Shown: positions 25,680 to 36,022, numbered from the stretch's first letter. The stretch is DNA of 64,000 bases from an uncultured Burkholderiales bacterium (GCA_903871545.1 CAIQHG010000077.1:1-64000), one strand, 5' to 3'. Program-made: numbers and translations. Notes: a model not told the origin generated them from the sequence alone.

Positions 25680-26312
25680 ATGAAGCTTTTTTCCTCTGTA
25701 TTCTTCTCGGGTTTAATAACCCTCACTTTGATTAGTCATTCATTTGCCGCAGAAGAGGCAAAGCCAGCTGTTTACAAGCCAGACCTTGCAAAGGGAGAGG
25801 CAAGTTTCGCTAGCTGTGCTGCTTGTCACGGAGCTGACGGCAACTCAGCCATTACAGCCAACCCCAAACTGGCCCACCAGCATCCGGAGTATTTGGTTAA
25901 ACAGCTCCAAGAGTTTAAGGCCGGTAAGCGCGCAAATGCAGTAATGTCTGGAATGGCTGCAACTTTGAGCGAAGACGATATGAAAAACGTTGCGGCATGG
26001 TTGACTACAAAAGAATCAAAAAAAGGATTTGCTAAAGATAAAGACTTGGTTGCTTTGGGAGAAAGAATTTACAAAGGCGGGATCGCGGATCGTCAAATAG
26101 CAGCTTGCGCCGGCTGTCACAGCCCGACAGGCGCTGGTATCCCTTCGCAGTACCCAAGGCTGAGCGGGCAGCACCAAGAATACACCGTCACGCAGCTTCA
26201 AAACTTCAGAGGCGGCGTTCGCAACAATAGTATCCAAATGACCATGATCGCTGCGAAACTCAATGATAAAGAGATTCAAGCTGTTTCAGACTACGTTGCC
26301 GGGCTGCACTAA
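25680..26312 (+). CDS. Diheme cytochrome c4
   Basis: A 210-residue periplasmic electron carrier, probably shuttling electrons to terminal oxidases. Two haem motifs, CAACH and CAGCH, sit in two homologous halves, each with the pattern N/YP.L..QH.EY...QL..F..G.R. A signal peptide is present (ends SHSFAAEEA). ATG 25680 gives the signal peptide directly; an in-frame TTG nine bases earlier is less likely. A strong terminator follows. The gene order engB < > cytochrome c4 is common in Betaproteobacteria. Confidence 0.94.
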   Translation: MKLFSSVFFSGLITLTLISHSFAAEEAKPAVYKPDLAKGEASFASCAACHGADGNSAITANPKLAHQHPEYLVKQLQEFKAGKRANAVMSGMAATLSEDDMKNVAAWLTTKESKKGFAKDKDLVALGERIYKGGIADRQIAACAGCHSPTGAGIPSQYPRLSGQHQEYTVTQLQNFRGGVRNNSIQMTMIAAKLNDKEIQAVSDYVAGLH

Positions 26313-26352
26313 TTACGTATTAACCAAACAAGATTTGTTGTGGTTACTCCTT

Positions 26353-26384
26353 AAAAGCCGTTTCCTAACCGAGCGGCTTTTTTG
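26353..26384 (+). terminator. Intrinsic terminator of the cytochrome c4 gene
   Basis: AAAAGCCG (26353-26360) pairs with CGGCTTTT (26374-26381) around a 13-base loop, and further T follow. It lies about 40 bases after the stop codon. Confidence 0.9.
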
Positions 26385-26549
26385 TGCCAATTAAAAAAAA
26401 GTTAACGATTGATAAGACCCACGTGCTGAAGGGGATCGCCCGCGCTCATACACAATCGATGAGTGAGTGGTATCTTATTAGGGTAAGATTTGGATAATTA
26501 GAAAAGAGACTTCGTAATTCCTCCTTATCTATTATTTTTCTAAGGCAAC

Positions 26550-27557
26550 ATGATGTTGATTAAATCACAAGACCAGTGCATGCAAGACTTACTCAGTCGA
26601 GAGCTTACTCCGAAGGGAGTATTCGAGGGACGAAGAACGGCGCTTAGAAAATTAGCAAATGCAGGCTTGATATTGAGCGCAACGGGCTCTGCTCTTAATG
26701 CACGCGCCCAGTCTAGCTCTATTGCCCCAGGGGGCGGTAAACTCGCTCCCCTTGTAGGTGCACACTCAAGCGTTTTGGGCGCCGTTGTGATGGAAAAACC
26801 TACCACCTACGCAGATGCATCTTCTTACAACAATTACTACGAGTTTGGAACCGATAAAGGCGATCCCGTTAAAAACGCTCACACGCTTAAAATTTCCCCT
26901 TGGAGCATACAGATTGAGGGTCTGGTTAAAAAACCAATGAAAATAACGCTTGAAGATTTATTAAAAGTGCACCCCATGGAGGAGCGCATTTACCGTATGC
27001 GCTGCGTAGAGGGGTGGTCTATGGTTATTCCTTGGGTTGGTTACTCCTTATCAGAATTGATCAATAAAGTAGAACCTCTCGGAGGGGCAAAGTTTGTAGA
27101 GTTTGTCAGTATGGCAGACCCCAAAACGATGCCCTTTGTTGGCTCAGGCATCTTAGATTGGCCTTATACAGAGGGACTCAGAATGGATGAGGCGATGCAC
27201 CCTTTGACGCTCCTGTCTTTTGGCATGTATGGTGAGGTCTTGCCAAATCAAAGCGGTGCGCCTGTGCGCTTGGTTGTTCCTTGGAAGTACGGATTTAAGA
27301 GCGCCAAGAGCATTGTGAAAATTAGATTCCTTGAGAAAATGCCTGCCACCGCTTGGAACAAAGCCGCAGCGAATGAATACGGTTTTTATTCAAACGTCAA
27401 TCCCAACGTAGACCACCCACGTTGGAGCCAAGCAGGGGAGAGGAGAATTGGGGAGGATGGGCTTTTTGCTAAGAAAAGGAAAACGTTGATTTTCAATGGC
27501 TACGAGGCTCAGGTGGGGCAGTTATATGCGGGCATGGATTTGCAAAAGAATTTTTAA
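26550..27557 (+). CDS. msrP: Protein-methionine-sulfoxide reductase catalytic subunit MsrP (YedY)
   Basis: A 335-residue periplasmic molybdenum-cofactor enzyme that repairs oxidised methionines in envelope proteins. It has a twin-arginine signal with R28-R29 in [10 protein letters not shown], and the molybdenum ligand C152 in [14 protein letters not shown]. The C-terminal half has the conserved [21 protein letters not shown]. It overlaps msrQ by one base (TAATG), so they are translationally coupled. Export depends on a Tat translocase such as the one encoded at 60.2-61.9 kb. Two adjacent ATG codons (26550, 26553) are possible starts. Confidence 0.95.
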   Translation: MMLIKSQDQCMQDLLSRELTPKGVFEGRRTALRKLANAGLILSATGSALNARAQSSSIAPGGGKLAPLVGAHSSVLGAVVMEKPTTYADASSYNNYYEFGTDKGDPVKNAHTLKISPWSIQIEGLVKKPMKITLEDLLKVHPMEERIYRMRCVEGWSMVIPWVGYSLSELINKVEPLGGAKFVEFVSMADPKTMPFVGSGILDWPYTEGLRMDEAMHPLTLLSFGMYGEVLPNQSGAPVRLVVPWKYGFKSAKSIVKIRFLEKMPATAWNKAAANEYGFYSNVNPNVDHPRWSQAGERRIGEDGLFAKKRKTLIFNGYEAQVGQLYAGMDLQKNF

Positions 27558-28177
27558 TGAGATCTTGGTTTTTAAACCCTTACGCCAAAAAAATCTGCTT
27601 TTTATTTTGCGCTGTCCCTTTTCTTCTGCTTTTAATTAAAACCTTAACCGATCAATTAGGAGCAAATCCTGCTGAAGCGCTGATCAGGAGTACGGGGGAT
27701 TGGAGCATCAGGGCTTTGTGTTTGGTTTTATTTGTCACCCCTCTTCGGGTCATTACAAAGACACCTGCATTGCAACGTTTTAGAAGAATGATTGGGGTTA
27801 CCGTTTTTGTATACGCAAGTTTGCACATGTTTTGTTACGCCGGCTTTGACATGGGGTTTGATTGGGACGATATTGTTAAAGATATTTTCAAACGCCCCTT
27901 TATATTGGTTGGATTTATGGGTTGGATCTTTTTAGGGTTTTTAGCACTCACCTCGAACAACACGGCTATTAAAACAATGGGTGCAAAGAAGTGGCAGACC
28001 TTGCACAAGCTTGTTTATGCGGTTGCTTTTCTAGCGGTTATTCATTTTTACTGGATGAAGTCTGCAAAACATAACTTTGAAGAAGTCATTGTTTATGCGA
28101 GCATTTTGGGCGCACTTTTAGCGTGGCGAGTAGTGCGTTTTTGGAAAACAAAAACTCAACCTCTTGTTAAAGTTTAA
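27557..28177 (+). CDS. msrQ: MsrQ haem-binding membrane subunit (YedZ)
   Basis: A 206-residue inner-membrane protein with about six hydrophobic helices, which passes electrons from the quinone pool to MsrP. Conserved histidines are in helices (SLHMFCYAGFD, TLHKLVYAV, VIHFYWM), as expected for haem b ligands of the ferric-reductase-like domain. It starts within the stop codon of msrP. A short convergent spacer separates it from lysA. Confidence 0.94.
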   Translation: MRSWFLNPYAKKICFLFCAVPFLLLLIKTLTDQLGANPAEALIRSTGDWSIRALCLVLFVTPLRVITKTPALQRFRRMIGVTVFVYASLHMFCYAGFDMGFDWDDIVKDIFKRPFILVGFMGWIFLGFLALTSNNTAIKTMGAKKWQTLHKLVYAVAFLAVIHFYWMKSAKHNFEEVIVYASILGALLAWRVVRFWKTKTQPLVKV

Positions 28178-28204
28178 GAACAAAAAAAGAGGCTTCCCGA
28201 TCGT

Positions 28205-29488
28205 TCAAGTTTCTTGGCGAATTAGATCCTCTATGGTCTCGCGCCGTCTAATGAGGGTTGTGACGTTTTGGTCAATCAGCACCTCCGCTGCACGCCCTCT
28301 AGAGTTGTAGTTGCTGGACATGCTCATGCAGTAAGCTCCAGCTGATAAGATGGCTAATCCGTCCCCTACCCGCACGTTTAAGCTCCTGTCTTTGCCCAGC
28401 CAATCTCCGCTTTCACAGACAGGGCCGACTACGTCGTAGAGCACGTTAGAGGTGTTGGCGGTTTGCCGAGAATTGGTTTGAAGCGGAACTATTGCGTGAA
28501 ACGCTTCGTACATTGCGGGTCGGGGTAGATCGTTCATGGCTGCATCTACGATACAAAAATTCTTATGATCCCCGGTCTTTAGATATTCAATCTTGGTTAA
28601 GCAAACCCCCGCGTTACCAATCAAAGATCTACCCGGCTCCACAAAAATGTCTCTATCCGCGTAGCCCCTAGCGTCCAAAAGTGCAAAGAGCTTGGCCCAC
28701 AACGCGTCTGCTGCGGGCGGGGTTTCCCCAGCGTAATCTATTCCCAGCCCGCCCCCAAAATCCAAGTGCTCAATGTGTATTCCTGCTTTCTCAATGTCGT
28801 CCACCAAATCAAGTACCAAACTGACTGCGTCCTCATAGGGAGAGATCTCGATAATCTGAGAGCCAATGTGACAATCGATGCCTTTGATTTTTAAGCCCTT
28901 CAGTGTCGCTGCACGTTTGTAAGTCTCCAGCGCCCTTTCATGTGCGATGCCAAATTTATTATCCTTCAGGCCAGTTGAGATGTAGGGGTGGGTTTTAGCG
29001 TCCACGTTGGGATTGACCCTTAGGCTGATAGGAGCGACTTTTTTACACTCAAGTGCAACTTCATTAAGCACGTCCAATTCAGCCTCGCTCTCTGCGTTAA
29101 AGCAGCATATCCCGGCGTCTAGAGCCGCTTTTATTTCGGTGCGCGTTTTACCAACGCCTGAGAAGATGATTTGTTCTGCTTTGCCCCCTGCTGCCAGGAC
29201 GCGAGCAAGCTCCCCCCCAGAGACAATATCAAAGCCGCAGTTTCTCTGTGCAAACACACGCAGCACACCCAGGGATGAGTTGGCCTTCATTGCGTAATGG
29301 ATACGGGCGCGCCTGCCCTTAAAAGCCCTTTCATAAGCGTTTAGTGCATGAATCATGGCCGCTTTTGAGTAGGCAAATAGGGGGGTTCCGTATTCCGAAA
29401 TCAACTGAGTAAGTGGGACTTCCTCCAACATCAGTGAGTCGTTTTTATAGTGAACAAAGGGCGATCCAGGAAGTTGCTTGTCGGTCAT
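28205..29488 (-). CDS. lysA: Diaminopimelate decarboxylase
   Basis: It converts meso-diaminopimelate to lysine, the last step of lysine synthesis. The 427-residue length fits. The PLP lysine is K68 in HYAMKANSS, and the GGGLGI segment (HLDFGGGLGIDY) binds the phosphate of PLP. The conserved cysteine region PVCESGDWLG is present. It lies downstream of lptM on the same strand, 50 bases apart, the classical betaproteobacterial lptM-lysA arrangement opposite cyaY. Confidence 0.96.
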   Translation of the reverse strand: MTDKQLPGSPFVHYKNDSLMLEEVPLTQLISEYGTPLFAYSKAAMIHALNAYERAFKGRRARIHYAMKANSSLGVLRVFAQRNCGFDIVSGGELARVLAAGGKAEQIIFSGVGKTRTEIKAALDAGICCFNAESEAELDVLNEVALECKKVAPISLRVNPNVDAKTHPYISTGLKDNKFGIAHERALETYKRAATLKGLKIKGIDCHIGSQIIEISPYEDAVSLVLDLVDDIEKAGIHIEHLDFGGGLGIDYAGETPPAADALWAKLFALLDARGYADRDIFVEPGRSLIGNAGVCLTKIEYLKTGDHKNFCIVDAAMNDLPRPAMYEAFHAIVPLQTNSRQTANTSNVLYDVVGPVCESGDWLGKDRSLNVRVGDGLAILSAGAYCMSMSSNYNSRGRAAEVLIDQNVTTLIRRRETIEDLIRQET

Positions 29489-29538
29489 AATCGGGTGAGT
29501 TAGAGGGGGGGGATGTGTGAAAAGAGATAACAGCTTTG

Positions 29539-29796
29539 TTACTTGGGGGCCACCGTTGCCTGTGAAGCGGGTGGTGCAGAGTTGCTGGGTTGCTTGTTAA
29601 TAAGAGGGGGAGCAGCAACTGAAGCTTTATCCTGGGTGTTTGGCGCAGGTAACGCAGGAATGAGGATTTGAGGCAATGTGGACCTATTTCTCGCCTCCTC
29701 CTCTGTTGGGATAAATAAGCTCGAACGCTGTCCACATCCTAATAAGCTGATCAAACATAGGAAGCACGAGGCAACACAGGGTGAGAATTTCGCCAT
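29539..29796 (-). CDS. lptM: Small outer-membrane lipoprotein, LptM (YifL)-like
   Basis: An 85-residue lipoprotein with a signal peptide ending in the lipobox LLGC (Cys21). The first mature residues, CGQRSSLFIP, match the LptM pattern CGQKGPLYxP, which helps mature the LPS translocon LptDE. The rest is a Pro/Ala/Ser-rich tail. The position between cyaY (divergent) and lysA supports the call. AAGAG precedes the ATG at 29796. Confidence 0.8.
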   Translation of the reverse strand: MAKFSPCVASCFLCLISLLGCGQRSSLFIPTEEEARNRSTLPQILIPALPAPNTQDKASVAAPPLINKQPSNSAPPASQATVAPK

Positions 29797-29917
29797 CTCT
29801 TAACCCTTAAGTTTTTTGGGGGCAAGCGGAGTGTTTAAAATTATTTTTAACATCTGCAAATTGTACTGATACATTAATTGATCTGGATCTTTAGATATTT
29901 TAAAAAATGGCAAGCGT

Positions 29918-30253
29918 ATGACTGACTTAGAATTTTTACACCAAGCAGAGACCCTCCTCAAGGCGGTTGAGTTGCATTGTGACCGGATCAACGACGAATC
30001 TGACGTTGATATAGACAATCAGCGCGTAGGCTCAATGATCACGCTTACATTTACCAATAAAAGTCAAATCATTATTAATTTGCAAAAACCCATCCAAGAG
30101 GTCTGGTTGGCCGCCCGCTCAGGCGGCTACCACTACCGTTTTGATGGGTGCACTTGGACTAATACGAAGGGGGGAGCCGAGTTTTGGAGTCAACTTACCC
30201 AAGACGCCTGTGTTCAGTGCGCTCATGCAGTCAGATTTGACGCCACACTTTAA
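29918..30253 (+). CDS. cyaY: Frataxin-like iron-binding protein CyaY
   Basis: A 111-residue cytoplasmic protein involved in iron-sulphur cluster assembly. It has the acidic N-terminal helix (DRINDESDVDID), the central beta-sheet with INLQKPIQEVWLAARSGGYHY, and the C-terminal W...GAEFW segment, all typical of CyaY. It ends four bases inside the convergent mrcA stop region, so the two genes overlap tail to tail. Confidence 0.94.
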   Translation: MTDLEFLHQAETLLKAVELHCDRINDESDVDIDNQRVGSMITLTFTNKSQIIINLQKPIQEVWLAARSGGYHYRFDGCTWTNTKGGAEFWSQLTQDACVQCAHAVRFDATL

Positions 30254-32658
30254 TTCTTAAAAATATCTAATATTTTTTTGCGCTCTTCGTTAGAACTGTT
30301 CGACTCGGCGTTAGATCCGCCCCCATCAATCCCTACACTGCTGACACCGTTGCCGCGCGTGAATTCACTGAAGTACCAATCAGCGCCTTCTTTGACTACT
30401 CCAGAAGCTGGGGGAGGGACCTCGGTGATGGGGACATTCTTAAGAGCTTGCTGCATATAACGAATCCAAACCGGTAAGCTCAGCCCACCACCAGTCTCAT
30501 GGTCGCCTAATTTGCGGGGCGTGTCGTACCCGATCCAGGTGATTGCGGTAAGTGTGGGTTGATATCCGGAGAACCACGCATCAAGGGAGTCGTTTGTGGT
30601 TCCTGTCTTGCCGTAAATATCGGGGCGTTTTAAAACGGCTTGAGCCTTTGCGGCGGTACCGACTCGGGCTACTTCTTGGAGCAAGGTGGACATTAAAAAA
30701 GCGTTGCGCTGATCAATCACTCTGGACGAATCCTCTTGCTCGGGCGGGATGTACTCTGTTAAGACCTTACCTAGGGGGTCTACTACCTTTGTAATTAAGT
30801 AAGGGTTCATCAAAAATCCCCCATTTGCAAATACAGAGTATCCAACGGCCAGTTGCAAAGGCGTCACCGATCCAGCCCCCAATGCCATGGTGAGGTAAGG
30901 GGGGTGTTTCTCTGCTTCAAATCCAAACCGGGTGATCCATTTTTGGGCATACTGGGTGCCAATTGAATTCAGGATTCTAATAGAAATCATATTTTTCGAC
31001 TTCGCCAAACCCGTCTTCAAAGGCAGTGGTCCCTCAAAAGTACCTTCGTAATTTTTGGGCTCCCAGGCTTGTCCACCAGTTTCTCCGGCGTCAAAAAAAA
31101 GGGGAGCGTCGTTAATCATGGTGGTTGGGGTAAAGCCCTTTTCAAGGGCTGCAGAGTAAATAAAGGGTTTAAAGCCAGACCCCGGTTGACGCCAAGCTTG
31201 TGTGACGTGGTTAAATTTATTTTTATCAAAATCAAATCCACCAACAAGCGAGCGAATTGCCCCGTCCCTAGGGTCAATCGCAACGAAGGCACCCTCCACC
31301 TCGGGTAACTGTGTGATGGACCAAGCGTTTTTGGTGGGATCTTTAACGATGCGGATTAAAGCGCCGGGGCGTATTTTTATATTGGGAGGCGCTTTTTCGC
31401 TTAGACCTGATTGCACGGGTTTTAGCCCATCGCCAGTAATTTCGATGAGTTCGCTGTTAAGTCTCATCACTTTTACCATTTTAGGGTTTGCGTCAAGGAC
31501 TACGCCTGACAAGAGATCACCTTTGTCTCCTTGCTCAACGAGTGCGTCGTCAATTGCATCAGCAAGTTCTGCAGTTTCTGTGGGTAAATTTATGAATCGC
31601 TCAGGGCCTCTATAAACTTGACGAAGTTCATAGTCCATGATCCCTCGTCGAAGGGCTTGGTAGGCCACCTCTTGGTCCTCAGCCTTGATGGTTGTGAAAA
31701 CATTTAAGCCGCGCGTATAAATCTCTGGACCATACTGAGCAAACATCAGTTGGCGTGCCATTTCAGCAACATACTCAGCGTGAACTTGAGTGACTACGGC
31801 GTTGGTGCGAATGTGCAGTTCCTCTTCTTTGGCAACTTGCGCCTGCTCTTTTGTGATGAAACCATTCTCAAACATGCGCTCAATAATGTATTGCTGGCGA
31901 GTTCTTGCGCGTTTGGGGTTGCTGATAGGGTTGTAAGCGGAGGGCGCCTTGGGGAGTCCCGCCAACATAGCCGCTTCTGCGATGGAGATTTGTTGAATCG
32001 GTTTTCCAAAATAAGCCTGCGAAGCAGCAGCGAAACCGTAGGCTCTGTTTCCCAGAAATATTTGATTTAAGTAGATCTCAAATATTTGATCTTTGGTCAA
32101 CATGTGCTCGAGTTTAAGGGTCAAAAGAATTTCATAAATTTTTCGAGTGAATGTTTTCTCCGAGCTAAGGTAGACATTGCGCGCTACTTGCATGGTAATT
32201 GTGGAAGCGCCTTGGCTCTTGGCATGCCCAAGGTTTGCAATACTGGCGCGCAGTAAACCAATGTAGTCCACCCCGCCGTGTTGATAAAAGCGAGAATCCT
32301 CTATTGAGAGAACCGCATCTTTCATCACTTGAGGCATGTCTTTGAACGCGGTCAAGGTCCTGCGCTCTTCACCGAACTCGCCAATTACTTTGCCCTCAGC
32401 GGAGTAAACCCTCATGGAGAGCTTTGGCCTGTAATCAGCTAAGTCTGAGATATCAGGCAACTGCGGATAAGCAATTGCCAAAGCCAAGCAAACCAACATC
32501 CCGACAGACAAGACCCCTGCAACCGATAGTCCAATGGACCAGGCAAAGAAAGTGAGTAAGAGTCTCCCAAGCGTTGACTCCGGGGCCATTTCTTTAACTG
32601 GCGCCTCAGGAGGGGCGGGGGAGGTAGATTTTTTGAATTTAAAAGGAAACAAAGGCAT
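30250..32658 (-). CDS. mrcA: Penicillin-binding protein 1A, bifunctional peptidoglycan synthase
   Basis: An 802-residue inner-membrane enzyme that polymerises and cross-links peptidoglycan. One N-terminal membrane helix (about 36-63) is followed by the GT51 glycosyltransferase domain with catalytic E120 (SIEDSRFYQHGG) and a second block GASTITMQVARN. The transpeptidase domain has S494-GFK (active-site serine and lysine), SKN, and KTGTTND. The C-terminus is Gly/Asn/Ser-rich. The gene is unusual here in that pilM-Q do not follow it in the divergent direction. Confidence 0.96.
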   Translation of the reverse strand: MPLFPFKFKKSTSPAPPEAPVKEMAPESTLGRLLLTFFAWSIGLSVAGVLSVGMLVCLALAIAYPQLPDISDLADYRPKLSMRVYSAEGKVIGEFGEERRTLTAFKDMPQVMKDAVLSIEDSRFYQHGGVDYIGLLRASIANLGHAKSQGASTITMQVARNVYLSSEKTFTRKIYEILLTLKLEHMLTKDQIFEIYLNQIFLGNRAYGFAAASQAYFGKPIQQISIAEAAMLAGLPKAPSAYNPISNPKRARTRQQYIIERMFENGFITKEQAQVAKEEELHIRTNAVVTQVHAEYVAEMARQLMFAQYGPEIYTRGLNVFTTIKAEDQEVAYQALRRGIMDYELRQVYRGPERFINLPTETAELADAIDDALVEQGDKGDLLSGVVLDANPKMVKVMRLNSELIEITGDGLKPVQSGLSEKAPPNIKIRPGALIRIVKDPTKNAWSITQLPEVEGAFVAIDPRDGAIRSLVGGFDFDKNKFNHVTQAWRQPGSGFKPFIYSAALEKGFTPTTMINDAPLFFDAGETGGQAWEPKNYEGTFEGPLPLKTGLAKSKNMISIRILNSIGTQYAQKWITRFGFEAEKHPPYLTMALGAGSVTPLQLAVGYSVFANGGFLMNPYLITKVVDPLGKVLTEYIPPEQEDSSRVIDQRNAFLMSTLLQEVARVGTAAKAQAVLKRPDIYGKTGTTNDSLDAWFSGYQPTLTAITWIGYDTPRKLGDHETGGGLSLPVWIRYMQQALKNVPITEVPPPASGVVKEGADWYFSEFTRGNGVSSVGIDGGGSNAESNSSNEERKKILDIFKN

Positions 32659-32987
32659 GGGCAGCTTTAAGCTTTAAAAGTCGAAGATTCTCGCGTCTTT
32701 TGCGCACTCTAGTTTAACCTCTCGGGCTGAGAATCCCATTGGCGAGTGTCTATGAGACCCCTAAAGTAAATGAATATTCTTTAACCACGCTTAAAAAATG
32801 TCACTTATGGGCAAATTTCAAGTAAAACCTCTTTTATCGTCATAGTGGGTTGCCTGTTCATCATCAAAGGAGTCAATAAGCAAACTAAAATGAGACTTCA
32901 AACCCCCGCCAGAATTGGTCCATATTTTTGACCGAACTCGATTGCGGGGCGCGGTTTAAACAAAGCTTATTTTGCGTTTAACGCTTA
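32659..32987. other. Divergent region between mrcA and aroK
   Basis: This 329-base gap contains no coding frame. It should hold the promoters of mrcA (minus) and the aroK-aroB-dgt unit (plus). In many Betaproteobacteria the pilMNOPQ genes occupy this place; no remnant of them is visible. Confidence 0.6.
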
Positions 32988-33578
32988 ATGAGTCTAAAAA
33001 GAAAGAGACAAGCTGTGTTGGCATTGGTGGGTCTTCCCGGAAGTGGAAAATCAACGGTAGGTAGACAACTTGCCCGGCGATTGCAATTGAATTTTGTCGA
33101 CTCCGACCATGCAATAGAGGAGCGACTTGGGTGTTCGATTCGAGAGTTCTTTGAGGTTGAGGGCGAGGAGCGCTTTAGAGACATTGAAACACAGGTGATA
33201 CAAAAGCTTTTGAGCGCAGACTACGGGGTCATCTCAACGGGCGGTGGCTCGGTGCTGAGGGAGTTGAACAGACAGGAGCTTCGCAGCAAATCCAAAGTTT
33301 TTTATTTAAGGGCCACACCTGAGGAGGTATTTAGGCGTCTAAAGCACGATCAAAATAGGCCCCTTTTACAGGTGGGCGATCCGCTGACTCGGCTTAGGGA
33401 TATTTACCGAATTCGCGACCCCTTGTACAAAGAGACCGCCCACCATGTTGTTGAGACGGGTAGGCCCAAAATAGGCAATATGGTCAACAACATCATCGCT
33501 CAACTCGAACAAGACCAGTATGCAGATCTTTATCCGTTAAAAAAAGACTCCCTTAAATGCACCCTAGATCGAGCTTAA
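32988..33578 (+). CDS. aroK: Shikimate kinase
   Basis: A 196-residue cytoplasmic kinase that phosphorylates shikimate in aromatic amino acid synthesis. The Walker A motif is GLPGSGKST, followed by the shikimate-binding [11 protein letters not shown] and the GGGSVLR loop. The conserved RPLLQVGDP lid is present. It begins an operon with aroB and dgt; the aroB start lies five bases past its stop. Confidence 0.95.
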   Translation: MSLKRKRQAVLALVGLPGSGKSTVGRQLARRLQLNFVDSDHAIEERLGCSIREFFEVEGEERFRDIETQVIQKLLSADYGVISTGGGSVLRELNRQELRSKSKVFYLRATPEEVFRRLKHDQNRPLLQVGDPLTRLRDIYRIRDPLYKETAHHVVETGRPKIGNMVNNIIAQLEQDQYADLYPLKKDSLKCTLDRA

Positions 33579-33583
33579 ATTTT

Positions 33584-34678
33584 ATGCAGCCAACTCAACC
33601 CATTACAGTTCCCATACAACTTGGGCACACAAATTATTCAATTTTGATTGGAAAGGGTTTAATCGGCGCGCCCTCTACTTGGGAAAAGTTACCTAATTCT
33701 TCCCTCGCGCTGATTGTGACAAACTCAACCGTTGCACCTCTATACGCCGCAACATTAAAAACCGCTTTGCAAGAAAAATACCCCCGCGTCTTAACGCTTT
33801 GCTTACCCGACGGGGAGTCTTTTAAAACGTTTGAGACGCTTAACCTGATATTTGACCAATTGTTGAAGGCTGGCGCGGACAGAAAAGCGATCTTGTTCGC
33901 TCTGGGCGGGGGTGTTGTAGGAGATATGACTGGTTTTGCAGCGGCGTGTTTTATGAGGGGTGTAGCGTTTGTGCAGGTGCCCACTACTTTGTTAGCACAA
34001 GTTGACTCCTCCGTTGGAGGTAAAACCGGCATCAATCACCCGCTTGGCAAAAACATGATTGGTGCTTTTTATCAGCCTGAGTTGGTTGTGTGTGATTTGG
34101 ACGTGCTGCAAACTTTGCCTAACCGGGAGCTCAGCGCTGGGTTGGCAGAAATCATCAAATACGGTCCTATTGCGGACATGACTTTTTTACAGTGGATTGA
34201 GAATAACTTGAACGCGCTGATGTCAAAAGATGTAAGCGCTTTAGCCTACGCGGTTCAAAGAAGTTGCGAGATCAAGGCGAGGGTCGTTGGTGCAGACGAA
34301 AAAGAGGGGGGCTTGAGGGCAATTTTAAATTTCGGACACACCTTTGGTCACGCTATAGAGGCAGGTCTTGGGTACGGGGTTTGGTTGCACGGAGAGGCGG
34401 TTGGATGCGGCATGGTGATGGCGACGCATCTATCGTGCAGACTTGGACTGGTTGATGAGGTATTTGTAAATAGATTGACAACTTTGATTGCGCGCGCGGG
34501 CTTACCCGTGAAGGGGCCAAGGTTGGGTGGTGATGTCTATTTAGAGCATATGCGCTTGGACAAAAAAGCGCAGGCTGGAGAAATTCGGTTTGTCTTGCTT
34601 AACGGCCCGGGTCAAGCCGTGGTGATGGGAGCGCAGGACAGGCTGATAACTGAGGTCATTGAAAAGTGTTGCTCTTAA
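33584..34678 (+). CDS. aroB: 3-dehydroquinate synthase
   Basis: It makes 3-dehydroquinate from DAHP in the shikimate pathway, using NAD+ and a metal. ATG 33584 gives 364 residues, the usual size; an in-frame upstream start at 33557 overlaps aroK and adds nine atypical residues. Motifs include [35 protein letters not shown], and the metal-binding histidines in [12 protein letters not shown] and LHGEAV. It is co-transcribed with aroK and dgt. Confidence 0.96.
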   Translation: MQPTQPITVPIQLGHTNYSILIGKGLIGAPSTWEKLPNSSLALIVTNSTVAPLYAATLKTALQEKYPRVLTLCLPDGESFKTFETLNLIFDQLLKAGADRKAILFALGGGVVGDMTGFAAACFMRGVAFVQVPTTLLAQVDSSVGGKTGINHPLGKNMIGAFYQPELVVCDLDVLQTLPNRELSAGLAEIIKYGPIADMTFLQWIENNLNALMSKDVSALAYAVQRSCEIKARVVGADEKEGGLRAILNFGHTFGHAIEAGLGYGVWLHGEAVGCGMVMATHLSCRLGLVDEVFVNRLTTLIARAGLPVKGPRLGGDVYLEHMRLDKKAQAGEIRFVLLNGPGQAVVMGAQDRLITEVIEKCCS

Positions 34679-34691
34679 GAGTCCTCAGGCG

Positions 34692-35927
34692 ATGTTAATT
34701 CAAGGGGCTTTTCAAAGCACTGGACCGAGTTCAATGGCAGGGTATGCTTGTGATCCCGCAAAATCCTTGGGCAGGAGATTCAAGGAGTCGCCTGCGCCGA
34801 CAAGGAACGACTTCCAAAGGGATAGAGACCGAATCGTGCATTCGACAGCATTTAGGCGTCTTGTTTACAAAACCCAAGTATTCCTCAACCACGAAGGTGA
34901 CCTCTTTAGAACCCGGATGACGCACTCTTTGGAGGTGGCTCAACTGGCGAGATCAATTTCCCGTGTTTTGCGAATCAATGAAGATTTGGTTGAGGCGATT
35001 GCGCTCGCTCACGATCTAGGTCATACGCCCTTTGGACACGCTGGGCAGGACGCGTTAAATGCTTGCATGAAAGAGGAGGGAGGTTTTGAGCACAATTTCC
35101 AAAGTCTTCGTGTCGTTGATTCGCTTGAGTCCAGGTATCCACAGTTTGAGGGACTTAATTTAACGTTTGAAACAAGGCAGGGCGTCTTAAAGCATTGTTC
35201 GTTAAAGAACGCAGTGTATTTGCACAAAAAAGAGAGAGGCTTGAGTACCAGAAATGAATTGCGTGAGGGTCTACAAGAGGATGATGGGCCTGAAGGAGAT
35301 TTTCAAAGCGTAGGCTCTAGATTTATCAACAACAAACAGCCAAGCTTAGAGGCGCAGCTTTGTAACCTAGCCGACGAAGTCGCTTACAACGCTCACGACA
35401 TTGACGACGGTATTCGCTCAGGCCTGATAGGCCTTGAGCAGCTCAGTGAGGTAGCTTTGTTTGAGGACTTAAGAAAAATGGTGGCGCAAGATTACCCTGC
35501 CCTGTCCCCGCGCAAGCTCGCGTACGAGACCATTCGCAGAATGCTCAGTGAACAGGTTTACGACATCATTCGTGCAACCCATGACGCAATTAAGTTTCAC
35601 TGCGTTCAAAGCTCGAGAGACGTGAGAGAGGCCCCGCCGTTGGTTTGTTTTAGTGCGCCCATGAGAGCTCAGTCTCTTGAGCTAAAGCGGTTTTTGTTTC
35701 AAAATCTGTACAGACACCCCAAGGTCGTTGAGACCACTTGCTGGGCAAAACAAGTGGTAAGCGATTTATTCTCAGTTTACGTTGATAATCCAAACGAGAT
35801 GCCCAAATTCAATCAATCGAAAGACAACTTAAAAAGAGCTGTGTCAGATTACATTGCTGGGATGACCGACAGATTTGCGAGCTCAGAGCACAAAAGGTTA
35901 TGTAATCCGGCGTCCACGGGCTTTTAA
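34692..35927 (+). CDS. dgt: Deoxyguanosinetriphosphate triphosphohydrolase-like HD protein
   Basis: An HD-superfamily phosphohydrolase of the dGTPase type, about 411 residues. HD-domain residues are visible: H in RMTHSLEVAQ, HD in AHDLGHTPFGHAG, and D in HDIDDGIRSG. FQRDRDRIVHSTAFRRL is the family signature. The open frame extends to TTG 34659, overlapping aroB by 20 bases; ATG 34692 or the later ATG 34734 are more natural starts. It overlaps or abuts aroB, so it belongs to the same operon, as in other Betaproteobacteria. Confidence 0.92.
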   Translation: MLIQGAFQSTGPSSMAGYACDPAKSLGRRFKESPAPTRNDFQRDRDRIVHSTAFRRLVYKTQVFLNHEGDLFRTRMTHSLEVAQLARSISRVLRINEDLVEAIALAHDLGHTPFGHAGQDALNACMKEEGGFEHNFQSLRVVDSLESRYPQFEGLNLTFETRQGVLKHCSLKNAVYLHKKERGLSTRNELREGLQEDDGPEGDFQSVGSRFINNKQPSLEAQLCNLADEVAYNAHDIDDGIRSGLIGLEQLSEVALFEDLRKMVAQDYPALSPRKLAYETIRRMLSEQVYDIIRATHDAIKFHCVQSSRDVREAPPLVCFSAPMRAQSLELKRFLFQNLYRHPKVVETTCWAKQVVSDLFSVYVDNPNEMPKFNQSKDNLKRAVSDYIAGMTDRFASSEHKRLCNPASTGF

Positions 35928-36022
35928 TGCTTGGGTGTCCAATCAGCTAAACGTAAATTTCAAGACGGGTCATCTAATTTTTCCAATGTATCATTCTCTC
36001 ATTCAGCCCCTAGGACAGCTCT

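Noticed and set aside
31202-31615. Plus-strand open frame of 137 codons inside mrcA
   Set aside because: Antisense shadow of mrcA; Ser/Pro-rich composition without motifs.
34659-34691. TTG start of dgt inside aroB
   Set aside because: Possible, but the added residues are not family-like and an ATG at 34692 is available; kept only as an alternative.
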